Below are positions 1-8,063 of a stretch of 38,451 nucleotides of DNA, one piece after another. The stretch is taken from positions 1 through 38,451 of the forward strand of contig JAKVAY010000072.1 in the NCBI GenBank assembly GCA_022447185.1, given 5' to 3'. The position numbers were made by a program, and so were the translations under genes. Within the stretch, counting starts at the first letter, position 1. Each line of letters begins with the position of its first letter. The DNA is from Fuerstiella sp. (GTDB taxonomy: Bacteria; Planctomycetota; Planctomycetia; Planctomycetales; Planctomycetaceae). Under the pieces are notes generated by a model. The model made no database searches, had not been told where the DNA came from, and saw nothing but the letters and a program-made list of their open reading frames with translations.

Positions 1-67
1 GCAGACCGGGGAACAGAAAGATCAACACGATACCGATCACCGATGAGAGACGGTTCGTTACAGACAT
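1..67 (-). CDS. N-terminus of an exported or membrane protein (partial)
   Basis: The start codon lies at 67 and the frame runs leftward off the window edge, so only 22 residues are visible. They begin MSVTNRL and continue into a hydrophobic stretch (IGIVLIFLFPGL), which looks like a signal peptide or first membrane helix. It is divergent from the DUF1501 gene on its right. In planctomycetes a cytochrome-domain protein of the DUF1549/DUF1553 type often accompanies DUF1501 genes, but too little sequence is present to say whether this is one. The function is unknown. Confidence 0.4.
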   Translation of the reverse strand, partial: MSVTNRLSSVIGIVLIFLFPGL

Positions 68-292
68 GTCGTGTAATCTCCGGACTGATTTTGTGTATCT
101 GGGTTTTTAGCCACCATGTACTGCACCTAAGGATATCCATCACTCCTTGGACAACACCAGTCATGCCCGTATGACCTGACGGTGTGTGGGCTAAACCCGG
201 CATTTGGCTGCCTTCCACGTTTCCCCGGTACAGGAAAGCCTGCATAATGGATGGTTCGAACACCGGCACAGGTGAATCCCAAGGTTAGGTCC

Positions 293-1675
293 ATGCTGAC
301 GATTCCTGGAAATCGAACAAGCCGTTTCTGTGACGGGGTTTCCCGTCGCAGCTTTCTGCGCATCGGTTCTTTGGGACTGGGCAGTGTCGCTCTTCCTGGT
401 TTACTCAGCCAACAGGCGACAGCAGCCTCAGGCAGCCAAACCCGGTCTGTGGTGATGATCTATCTGCCGGGCGGTCCCACACAGCACGAGACATTTGATC
501 CCAAACCGGATGCGCCGTCTGAGATTCGCGGGTCGTTTGGTCCTGTCAGCACGAATGTGCCGGGAGTGCAGTTCTGTGAACTGTTGCCCCGACTGTCCCG
601 GATGGCAGACAGGTTTTCTGTCGTGCGAACGCTGGTCGGCCTGGAGAACCGCCACGAGTCCTTCCAGTGCTATACGGGACGACCTGGTGGCCGTAATGAA
701 GATGGCGAACCGGCCGGGGGATGGCCGACATTCGGATCGGTGGCTTCATCGGTACTGGGTCCCGGCAAAAACGGAATGGTTTCGTTCGTCGATGCTTCGC
801 CGCATATGAATTATGCACCGTATCGCAACCAGGGCCTGCATGATGCCTCGACAAAGATCTCATGGCCCGGGTTCACCGGGAGCGCTCATGTGCCGTTTGC
901 GCTAGAGGGCGATGTCCAGCCGGACCTGGTTTTGAATGGGATTAATCCTGCGCGGCTTGACCAGCGGCGTGAGCTGCTGGCATCGTTGAGTGACATTCAA
1001 CGGCAAATCGAAGGTGCTGGTTCTGACAGTCTCCAGCAACAGGCATTTGGACTGCTCACCGCTGGCAGGCTTGCAGAAGCGCTGAACCTGGACAGAGAAC
1101 CAGTGCAGACCCGCGAGCGTTATGGTGCATCCCAGTCCACCGATTCCGGTTTTGGTGGTGCTCCACAAAGTCCGCAGCACCTGTTGTTGACACGGCGGTT
1201 ACTCGAAGCCGGGGTGCGATGTGTCACCGTTGCATTCGGAGCGTGGGACTGGCACGGGAATCGTGGAGGTACAGTCGAATACCTTTCCAGGAAATACTTG
1301 CCTGTATTTGACAAGGCCGTTTCCGTCTTTCTACAGGATCTGGACGAACGCGGATTACTGGCAACGACCACTGTCGTTGTCTGGGGCGAGTTTGGACGCA
1401 CACCGCGCATCAACGTGAAGGGAGGACGCGACCACTGGCCTGGCACGCAATCGGTGTTGCTTGCCGGGGGGGGCATTCATGGGGGCCGCATCGTGGGCAA
1501 AACAGATCGGATCGGGGGGATTCCTGTCGAGCGTCCAGTGCATGTTCAGGAGGTATTTGCCACGCTCTATCGACACCTCGGCATCGACACCAACAATATC
1601 AAAGTTCCCGATCTGAACGGTCGTCCGAGGTACCTGGTGGAAGACAATCGGCAGCCGATCAGCGAGCTACTGTAA
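293..1675 (+). CDS. DUF1501 family protein with Tat signal
   Basis: This is a 460-residue protein of the DUF1501 family, which is abundant in planctomycetes and distantly related to the alkaline phosphatase/sulfatase fold. I chose the Met at 293 because it gives a normal twin-arginine signal: RRSFLRIG at residues 18-25, then a small-residue hydrophobic core and an Ala-rich cleavage region near residue 45. An upstream Met at 251 would add 14 residues with no signal character. Family-like motifs include YLPGGPTQHETFDPK near the N-terminus and VVVWGEFGRTP toward the C-terminus. The product is expected outside the cytoplasmic membrane. Family members are often paired with DUF1549/DUF1553 proteins, but no such gene is visible here, only the edge of a divergent gene. 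The enzymatic activity is unknown. Confidence 0.88.
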   Translation: MLTIPGNRTSRFCDGVSRRSFLRIGSLGLGSVALPGLLSQQATAASGSQTRSVVMIYLPGGPTQHETFDPKPDAPSEIRGSFGPVSTNVPGVQFCELLPRLSRMADRFSVVRTLVGLENRHESFQCYTGRPGGRNEDGEPAGGWPTFGSVASSVLGPGKNGMVSFVDASPHMNYAPYRNQGLHDASTKISWPGFTGSAHVPFALEGDVQPDLVLNGINPARLDQRRELLASLSDIQRQIEGAGSDSLQQQAFGLLTAGRLAEALNLDREPVQTRERYGASQSTDSGFGGAPQSPQHLLLTRRLLEAGVRCVTVAFGAWDWHGNRGGTVEYLSRKYLPVFDKAVSVFLQDLDERGLLATTTVVVWGEFGRTPRINVKGGRDHWPGTQSVLLAGGGIHGGRIVGKTDRIGGIPVERPVHVQEVFATLYRHLGIDTNNIKVPDLNGRPRYLVEDNRQPISELL

Positions 1676-1699
1676 TCGGACAGTGTCGAGGCAGCTTAA

Positions 1700-1724
1700 C
1701 CGACAGAATCTCAATCCCTGTCGG
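1700..1724. terminator. Hairpin between convergent genes
   Basis: CCGACAG at 1700-1706 pairs perfectly with CTGTCGG at 1718-1724 around an 11-nt loop. It lies 25 nt after the DUF1501 stop codon, in the gap shared with the convergent sulfatase. There is no T-run, so it is only a weak candidate for a bidirectional terminator. Confidence 0.35.
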
Positions 1725-1811
1725 CAATCGTATCGGGGGAGCAGGTTTCGTCTCCGGAGCTTAAGGTTGCAGGTTCGAAGGGCCAAGACCTGGATAACAA
1801 ATCGTTTCGTT

Positions 1812-3236
1812 TCACTCACGCAGCAATTCGTCACGTTTCAACAGGTCGAAAATCGTTGCAACTACGTCAGTGTGTTCCCCGGAAATATCGTGCTGCTCAG
1901 CTGTGTCACTCACCAGGTCATACAGTTTCCAGTCCGCCGTATTTCCCTGCTCTTTGATATTCCCGCCGTATTTCACCAGCTTCCAGTTGTCATATCGCAC
2001 TCCAACGGAAGTTTCTCCTTCTTCGCTGGCGAAATACAGGTATTCATGTTTTTCCTGCTCGGCGGGCCGACCAAGAAGTGTGGGAACATAAGAAACTCCG
2101 TCAATTTCTGCCGGCGGTTCGACGGATGCCAGTTCACAGGCGGTCGGCAGGAAGTCATAAAATGCCGATGGGTGGTCCGAAGTTGTGCCAGGTGCAATAT
2201 GACCTGGCCAGCGAGCGATTGTCGGCACTCGAATACCGCCTTCATGCATGGATCGCTTGAATCCTTTGAGCTGTCCGTTTGAGTTGAAGTACTCGTGGCT
2301 GTGCCTTCCCTCATTGTGAGGGCCATTGTCCGACGTAAATATGACCAGTGTGTCGTCATCGATATCCAGTTCCTTCAGCAGCAGCATGAGTCGGCCGACA
2401 TCTCTATCCATATACGTGATCATCGCCGCAAATCCTTTTTCAGGATTCGGCCAGTCCCTGTCGGCATAGATCCCGTGACTCGGAACCTCCATTCCATCGC
2501 CCGTGACACGACCTCCTTCATTGTTTGCGTGTGGAATCGTCCAGTGGATATGTAATAGAAACGGACCATCATGGTGGCACCGAATAAAGTTCAGCGCGGC
2601 TTTTGTCATGAAATCGTGCGAGTAACTTACACGCCTGGATGAGACTCGGCCACGACCTGCGGGGGACGGATCAATGACATTTCCTGGCAGCGTCACCTGT
2701 CTGTCGTTTTCCCACAGAAAGGTCGGATAGAAATTGTGCGCGTTGCCCTGGTTCATGTATCCAAACCAGTAGTCGAACCCATTGAAATTGGGATGACCGG
2801 GATTTTCAATTTCAGCAGGACGGCCTACGTGTCCAAGTGCCCATTTGCCTACACCGCCTGTGGTATATCCGGATCCATGAAGCAGCTTTGCCACGGTTGG
2901 TTCCGTCGAGTTCAGGCTCCGTGGTCGGTTGCCTGTTAATCCTGTATGTCCGACATGCTGACCTGTCCACAGAACGAGACGCGAGGGGCGACAGACTGTG
3001 TGACCCGCATAATGGTCCGTGAGTTTCATCCCCTCGGCTGCCAGACGATTGATATTTGGTGTCTGAATCACCTTTTGTCCAAAGCAGCCCAGATCGCCGT
3101 ACCCGAGGTCATCAACCATAATGTAGATGATGTTTGGGCGGGCGCCATTTCTGATTGGTTGTTCGTGACTCTGTGCCGACTGTAGAAAAGCCAGATGCGC
3201 CAGAAACAAATATACAGGAACGCGAAGAACAGACAT
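1812..3236 (-). CDS. Secreted sulfatase (arylsulfatase family)
   Basis: A 474-residue formylglycine-dependent sulfatase that hydrolyses sulfate esters, probably of polysaccharides, outside the cytoplasm. The chosen start (Met at 3236) gives a signal peptide (VPVYLFLAHLAFLQSAQS). Next come the metal-binding IMVDDLGYGDLG (residues 39-50, Asp42/Asp43) and the activation motif CRPSR (Cys82), whose Cys is oxidised to formylglycine. TSDNGPH toward the C-terminus supplies further metal ligands. CxPSR is the type matured by formylglycine-generating enzyme; none is visible in this window. The frame stays open for a further 185 codons upstream, but that stretch has no sulfatase features and would bury the signal peptide. 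The substrate cannot be read from the sequence. Confidence 0.93.
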   Translation of the reverse strand: MSVLRVPVYLFLAHLAFLQSAQSHEQPIRNGARPNIIYIMVDDLGYGDLGCFGQKVIQTPNINRLAAEGMKLTDHYAGHTVCRPSRLVLWTGQHVGHTGLTGNRPRSLNSTEPTVAKLLHGSGYTTGGVGKWALGHVGRPAEIENPGHPNFNGFDYWFGYMNQGNAHNFYPTFLWENDRQVTLPGNVIDPSPAGRGRVSSRRVSYSHDFMTKAALNFIRCHHDGPFLLHIHWTIPHANNEGGRVTGDGMEVPSHGIYADRDWPNPEKGFAAMITYMDRDVGRLMLLLKELDIDDDTLVIFTSDNGPHNEGRHSHEYFNSNGQLKGFKRSMHEGGIRVPTIARWPGHIAPGTTSDHPSAFYDFLPTACELASVEPPAEIDGVSYVPTLLGRPAEQEKHEYLYFASEEGETSVGVRYDNWKLVKYGGNIKEQGNTADWKLYDLVSDTAEQHDISGEHTDVVATIFDLLKRDELLRE

Positions 3237-3888
3237 GCTTCGGATCTCGATCAGGTTTGCGATGTATCGTTCAAGGGGTTGTTGACCCCGTATGAATTCA
3301 CCGCCTGGCACAGTGGCCTGCTCTGGTGAGTATTCAGGTGCCGCTACAGAGACAGGAAACCATCGTACGCGACGCACGGCCAAATCGCAGCAATTCTCAC
3401 GGCTCATCAGTAAATAAGTCTGCGTTACAGTGAATCGTTGCAGTCGTTCTGTTCTCGCGCCGAATGTTGCGCAGCTGGCGGTTCCGGAAATCCGACGGAA
3501 CGTGAGTGTTGAGGAGGGGTGCTGAATTGAGCCGATACTTCGTCCGGAGGAATTCCGGACGGTGAGTGGTGCTTCGCCGTTGAGAATCAAAAGCCACGTG
3601 CTCACGCCACGAAATACGGTTACATGGTTCACATCTCTCGAATGGGTCAGCGTATGCCGAAAGGCCATCGTTCCTCTGCAACCCGGTGTGTGCAGCGGGT
3701 TTGTATCTGGCAGAGTAACCCCCTGCCCCATCGAGCCCAAGGACCATTGTTCCGTATTGCCTGATTCTGCGGCGTTGATTTGATTCGGCAATGCGTGATG
3801 CAGCCAAACAGCAACGTCTTGTTTGAGTCATCGTCCAGTCTTCAAAAACAGCGAGGTTTGTTTCTTGAGTCGTTGCCTGTTCGGCAAG
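3237..3888. other. Long intergenic region without a convincing gene
   Basis: No gene is recognisable in about 650 nt. The minus frame in register with the sulfatase is open back to 3791, and a second minus frame is open over 3397-3897. Neither has a recognisable motif, and a real start and signal peptide for the sulfatase lie downstream. A perfect 7-bp inverted repeat (CGTCCGG/CCGGACG) occurs at 3541-3561. The stretch could be a decayed gene, a long leader or plain spacer. Confidence 0.4.
3541..3561. repeat. Inverted repeat, 7-bp arms
   Basis: CGTCCGG at 3541-3547 and CCGGACG at 3555-3561 form perfect arms around AGGAATT. The repeat lies inside the gene-poor stretch upstream of the sulfatase, and its role is unknown. 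Confidence 0.35.
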
Positions 3889-3969
3889 CGGCTGCAAGAT
3901 TCGACGACATGGTCACCTGGTCATAGAGACTTCTTGCAGCCGAAGGTGACCGAGTGGCTGAGATGCCAC
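3889..3969 (+). promoter_or_regulatory. Structured 5' leader with interlocking helices
   Basis: Three perfect helices lie in the 110 nt before the flavin monooxygenase start. Helix A pairs CGGCTGCAAGA (3889-3899) with TCTTGCAGCCG (3932-3942), 11 bp. Helix B pairs GGTCACC (3911-3917), inside the loop of A, with GGTGACC (3945-3951), just outside A. The order is A-B-A'-B', which is a pseudoknot or two exclusive states. Helix C pairs GTGGC (3954-3958) with GCCAC (3965-3969) around TGAGAT. The start codon follows at 3998. The base pairing is read directly; a regulatory role is inferred. It matches no riboswitch class I recognise, and TPP and SAM consensus cores are absent. Confidence 0.45.
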
Positions 3970-3997
3970 AGCAATCCCGATTCACAGAGCATCCATC

Positions 3998-5029
3998 ATG
4001 GTCGCACGCCAGAATTCGGTTTTCTCGACCTGTCCTCAGTCGAAGAATGAAATTCCGCAGGACTATCTCAATCGTGTTAGAACGGTTGCTCAGTGGAGTG
4101 AACGTTTTGGCTGTCGTGGCATTCTTGTGTACGCTGATAACGGCATTGTCGATCCGTGGTTGGTGACGCAGGAGATTCTTCAGCACACGACGGAATTGTG
4201 TCCGCTGGTTTCCGTGCAGCCGGTGTACATGCACCCATATACGGTTGCCAAGATGGTTGCCTCACTGGGTCATCTGTATAACCGGCAGATTTATCTCAAC
4301 ATGATTGCCGGTGGTTTCCGAAATGATCTTATCGCACTGAATGATAATACACTCCATGACGATCGTTACCTGCGATTGACAGAATATACAGAGATCATTC
4401 GCCAGCTGCTGAGCTCAGATCGCAGTGTCACATTCGAAGGCAGGTACTACAACGTCCACAATCTGAAAATGACGCCGCCATTATCTGCTGAGTTGTTTCC
4501 GGGGATCATGATGTCAGGGTCTTCCCCGGCGGGTGCGGTGGCTGCGGCGGAAGTCGGGGCAATCGCGGTGAAGTATCCGGAGCGCGTGGGGGACGAGCCA
4601 ATGATCGAACCGGAATTGGCTGGACCGTCCGGGGTTCGTATCGGCATCATTACTCGGAATACAACTGCAGAAGCCTGGCAGGTTGCTCACGAACGGTTTC
4701 CCGCAGACCGCAGGGGACAGATGCTGCATCGTCTGGCGATGCAGGTCAGTGATTCCTGCTGGCACCAGCAGCTTTCAAAAATGGCGAATGAATCAGCGGC
4801 CAAAGATAATCCAAACTGGCTGGGTCCGTTCGAAAATTATCGTACGTTCTGCCCCTATCTCGTCGGCAGTTATGAACGAGTGGCCCAGGAGCTGCGACGC
4901 TACATCGACATCGGTCACGACACGTTTATCCTGGACATTCCGTCATCTGAAAACGAACTGATGCACATCAACATTGCATTCCGACAAGCCACGCAGTTGC
5001 TTGCTGCAACAGTGTCCGCCAGCTGCTGA
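3998..5029 (+). CDS. LLM-class flavin-dependent monooxygenase
   Basis: A 343-residue bacterial-luciferase-like (TIM barrel) flavin monooxygenase, closest in feel to the alkanesulfonate monooxygenase (SsuD) branch. Such enzymes use FMNH2 and O2 to oxidise sulfonates, nitrilotriacetate-type compounds or other small organics in the cytoplasm. Visible family features are WSERFGCRGILVYADN, PLVSVQPVYMHPYTVAKMV, the flavin-site segment NMIAGGFRNDL, and SGSSPAGAVAAAEVGAIAV, in the usual order. The length is normal for the family. The ATG at 3998 has no strong Shine-Dalgarno sequence, which fits control by the structured leader just upstream. No reductase or ABC transporter of an ssu operon is nearby, so the substrate is open. 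It faces the nitronate monooxygenase-like gene. Confidence 0.85.
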   Translation: MVARQNSVFSTCPQSKNEIPQDYLNRVRTVAQWSERFGCRGILVYADNGIVDPWLVTQEILQHTTELCPLVSVQPVYMHPYTVAKMVASLGHLYNRQIYLNMIAGGFRNDLIALNDNTLHDDRYLRLTEYTEIIRQLLSSDRSVTFEGRYYNVHNLKMTPPLSAELFPGIMMSGSSPAGAVAAAEVGAIAVKYPERVGDEPMIEPELAGPSGVRIGIITRNTTAEAWQVAHERFPADRRGQMLHRLAMQVSDSCWHQQLSKMANESAAKDNPNWLGPFENYRTFCPYLVGSYERVAQELRRYIDIGHDTFILDIPSSENELMHINIAFRQATQLLAATVSASC

Positions 5030-5271
5030 TCGCCGATACTTCGTCTTCTTTTCGTAGTTTTTTTTTCACTGAAAAACGTCACGGGTGTGCGCGTTCAGAA
5101 CAAAAAGCTGACACAGTTCAGCATGGAGTCCGTTTGACACCCAATACGAGATACGAGCGTGACTTCAGTTGCACTGTCGCAATGACTTGTGGAATTTTAG
5201 TCGAAGCACACGGGGTCTCGGGGGCCAGTACGATATCACTGTGAATGTACATGCCTGGCAACCGGTATAGC

Positions 5272-6246
5272 CTATACAACGATGCTGATGAGCCGCTCCT
5301 GAATTAACGTTTCGGCTTCTGACATGATTCGCTGGATCAGTTCGTCGCAGGTCGGAATGTCGTTGATCAGGCCAGCCACCATGCCGCAGGACCAGACGCC
5401 CGCATCCAGATCTCCGTTCTGCATGATCTTCGGATAAACACCAGCAACCTCGTCCATGATGTGTTGAATTTTCAGGTTGGCACCAAGATCGCGTTCTTTG
5501 TCGAGAAGCCGCTCTACTGCAGCATTGTTCAATACCCGTTCTGTGTTGCGCAGTGGTCGCATCACCAGACGAGTGTCGAGCTCTGTCGCAGCCAGAATCG
5601 CCTGTTTCACGTTGTCATGTACAGGCGCTTCCTGTGTGGCAATAAAGCGAGTCCCCATATTTATTCCTTCAGCGCCCATCGCCAGCGACGCCACCAGAGA
5701 GCGGGCGTCTGCCATGCCTCCGGATGCGACAAACGGAATGTCCAGTTCGTCGGCCGCCCGGGGCAGCAGGATCATATTCGGGATGTCGTCTTCGCCCGGA
5801 TGGCCTCCGCACTCGAACCCGTCAACGGAGATCACATCGCAGCCAATGGTCTGTGCTTTCAGCGAATGCCGCACAGACGTGCACTTGTGAATGATCTTAC
5901 AGCCGGCAGCCTTTAGCCTGGGAAGATGTTCCTGTGGATTCCGGCCCGCAGTTTCGACGATCCTGACTCCCCCGTCGATGATTGCGTCGATATAGCCCGG
6001 GTAATCCGGTGCGGTAACGGTCGGCAGAAATGTGAGGTTCACCCCAAACGGCTTGTCAGTCATCTCATGACAGCGGGCAATTTCTGCCGTCAGGTCCCGT
6101 GGTGTCTTCTGAGTAAGACCTGTAATGATTCCCAGGCCACCGGCGTTCGAGACAGCAGCAGCCAGTTCTGCGAATCCCACGTAATGCATCCCTCCCTGAA
6201 TGATTGGGTGTTGAATGCCAAACAGCTCTGTGATGGCAGTTTTCAT
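5272..6246 (-). CDS. Nitronate monooxygenase / FabK-like flavoprotein
   Basis: A 324-residue FMN-dependent TIM-barrel protein of the nitronate monooxygenase (2-nitropropane dioxygenase)/enoyl-ACP reductase II family. The N-terminus shows the family opening (IQHPIIQGGM, residues 11-20) and SNAGGLGIITG (33-43). The active-site region CGGHPG carries His149, the position of the catalytic base in nitronate monooxygenases. The phosphate-binding part reads VASGGMADARSL and MGTRF. Sequence alone does not separate nitronate detoxification from an enoyl reductase role, and no fab genes are nearby, which slightly favours the former. It is divergent from the PQQ-repeat gene and convergent with the flavin monooxygenase. 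Confidence 0.85.
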   Translation of the reverse strand: MKTAITELFGIQHPIIQGGMHYVGFAELAAAVSNAGGLGIITGLTQKTPRDLTAEIARCHEMTDKPFGVNLTFLPTVTAPDYPGYIDAIIDGGVRIVETAGRNPQEHLPRLKAAGCKIIHKCTSVRHSLKAQTIGCDVISVDGFECGGHPGEDDIPNMILLPRAADELDIPFVASGGMADARSLVASLAMGAEGINMGTRFIATQEAPVHDNVKQAILAATELDTRLVMRPLRNTERVLNNAAVERLLDKERDLGANLKIQHIMDEVAGVYPKIMQNGDLDAGVWSCGMVAGLINDIPTCDELIQRIMSEAETLIQERLISIVV

Positions 6247-6400
6247 GGCGGGCTCTCTTCGGTCTACAATGTCGACATCAGAGGAATGCAGTTGTGAGCT
6301 TAGGACAGGGTGGTGTGCGATAAAATAGTTTTGGCCGTTCCCGTGTCGACAGCTGCCTCAGTAGACTGTGTTTTTCTCACATTCGATATTCGGTGGATTT

Positions 6401-8038
6401 ATGACAGACGATCATCCCATTTCAAACGGCAACAAGTTGGAGCCGTCTTCCGGTTTGCCGGACCTGATTGCAAACGATCCCCGGCCCTATACAGGAATTC
6501 GCCGCTGGGGAATTGCAGCCATCATCATCTTCGCGACAGCAATCGGAAATCTTGCAGGTTTGCAATGGGCAGGTGACAACCTCTCCCGTCGGTCGTTGGG
6601 GACAGTGATTCCGTGGGCGTTTGGTTCTTTGTTGATGCTGTTGTGGTGGACGTTCCTTTCCGGTGTTTCCTGGAAGGCTCGATTCAAGGGGCTGGGGGTT
6701 GCTGTATTTGGCCTGTTGTCGTTTGTTGGTGTGTTCCGCTGGGAAGGACAATCCGGCAATTTTGTGCCGCATTTCGGATTTCGGTTTTTTCCGACCGCCG
6801 AAGAACACGCAGTGGAGTATTTCAAGTCGGAATCCCACGTGTCAGAGTCCTTCGCAGCTCCTGGTCAAGTTGAAATCACACCGGATGACTGGCCAAGATT
6901 CGGAGGAATCCACGAAGATCACATCGTGAGAAATGTCACGATTCGGCGCGACTGGGATGAAAAACCTCCGGTTGCATTGTGGCGACACCCAATTGGTCCG
7001 GGATGGTCGTCGTTTGCCATTGTGGGGGAATTGGTGTTTACACAGGAACAGCGAGGCCAGGATGAAGCGGTCGTTTGCTATGACGCCACGACCGGAAAAC
7101 AAATCTGGCAGCACACGGACCGCGCCCGATTCTCGGACCCCGCCAGTGGACCAGGGCCTCGTGCAACTCCCACGATTCATGCTTCGCATCTGTATGCGCT
7201 CGGGGCAACCGGAATTTTGAATTGTCTGGACCCGGTCACGGGTGACCGTCACTGGACCAGGAACATCATCGAAGACGCAGGCACTCGGCTCATTGAATGG
7301 GGAATGGCCGGATCACCTCTGATTTATGAAGACATTGTCATTGTCAATCCTGGCGGAAAGACCGGAGCCGTGATTGCCTATGATCGTCTAACAGGAAAAC
7401 AACGCTGGGCCGGCGCGGGGGACCGAGCAACCTATGCATCACCACAGATTGCGGAGCTGGACGGTGTGCCACAAATTCTCATCTACTGTTCTACCGGGTT
7501 GTGGGCACATGCCGCAGACTCAGGAAAAAAACTGTGGTCATTTCCATGGACAAATATGACTAAGCTGAATATCGCCCAGCCGATCGTACTACCGGACAAA
7601 AGTGTGTTTATCAGCAGTGGGTACGGAGGCGGGAGTGCGCTGCTCAATGTGACCCGGAGTGGCGACCGCTGGCAGGTCGAACCGCAGTGGACGAGGCCGG
7701 ACCGATTTCAATTGAAATTCAACGGAGGCATTTATCGAGACGGTTATGTGTATGGACTTGATGACGGAATTCTGTCCTGTTTCGACCTGTCGATCGGTCA
7801 AAAAACTTGGAAGCGCGGGCGCTACAGATTTGGCCAGATCGTTATGGTGGGTGATGACCTCGTGGTATTAGCAGAGTCCGGCAGAGTTGCGCTGGTGGAA
7901 GTCACGCCGGAAACAGTGGCAGAGGTATCCAGCTTTCAGGCGATTGAAGGTAAAACGTGGAATCATCCGGTAGTCAACCGTGGGCGATTGTACGTTCGCA
8001 ATGGCGAAGAAGCAGCCTGTTATGATCTGAGTCTGTAG
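6401..8038 (+). CDS. Membrane-anchored PQQ-repeat beta-propeller protein
   Basis: A protein of 545 residues when started at the Met at 6401, which directly follows GGTGG; an upstream in-frame start at 6368 would add 11 residues. Three membrane helices come first (about residues 36-56, 68-89 and 97-113). They are followed by a large domain with PQQ-like beta-propeller repeats, seen as VVCYDATTGKQIWQ, LNCLDPVTGDRHW, VIAYDRLTGKQRW and LSCFDLSIGQKTW. These are the outer-membrane-assembly/quinoprotein type of blade. The domain probably faces the periplasm. No dehydrogenase active-site motif is recognisable, so a structural or binding role is as likely as catalysis. Its 3' end is 25 nt from the end of convergent rhamnulokinase. 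Confidence 0.85.
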   Translation: MTDDHPISNGNKLEPSSGLPDLIANDPRPYTGIRRWGIAAIIIFATAIGNLAGLQWAGDNLSRRSLGTVIPWAFGSLLMLLWWTFLSGVSWKARFKGLGVAVFGLLSFVGVFRWEGQSGNFVPHFGFRFFPTAEEHAVEYFKSESHVSESFAAPGQVEITPDDWPRFGGIHEDHIVRNVTIRRDWDEKPPVALWRHPIGPGWSSFAIVGELVFTQEQRGQDEAVVCYDATTGKQIWQHTDRARFSDPASGPGPRATPTIHASHLYALGATGILNCLDPVTGDRHWTRNIIEDAGTRLIEWGMAGSPLIYEDIVIVNPGGKTGAVIAYDRLTGKQRWAGAGDRATYASPQIAELDGVPQILIYCSTGLWAHAADSGKKLWSFPWTNMTKLNIAQPIVLPDKSVFISSGYGGGSALLNVTRSGDRWQVEPQWTRPDRFQLKFNGGIYRDGYVYGLDDGILSCFDLSIGQKTWKRGRYRFGQIVMVGDDLVVLAESGRVALVEVTPETVAEVSSFQAIEGKTWNHPVVNRGRLYVRNGEEAACYDLSL

Positions 8039-8063
8039 ATGAGACCCGCAGAGAACGCAGGAA

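Noticed and set aside
1683..2282. 199-codon plus-strand frame across the sulfatase gene
   Set aside because: It is the antisense shadow of the sulfatase, which has all family motifs on the minus strand.
3957..3964. GCTGAGAT resembles the CUGAGA core of a TPP riboswitch
   Set aside because: The remaining TPP core (ACCUGAUCUGG and GCGUAGGGA blocks) is absent, the motif forms the loop of a simple hairpin, and the gene is not a thiamine gene.
5040..5095. T-rich stretch after the flavin monooxygenase as an intrinsic terminator
   Set aside because: A T9 run is present, but the only stem next to it is an AT pairing (TTTTTC/GAAAAA) with a 3-nt loop and no GC-rich hairpin precedes it.
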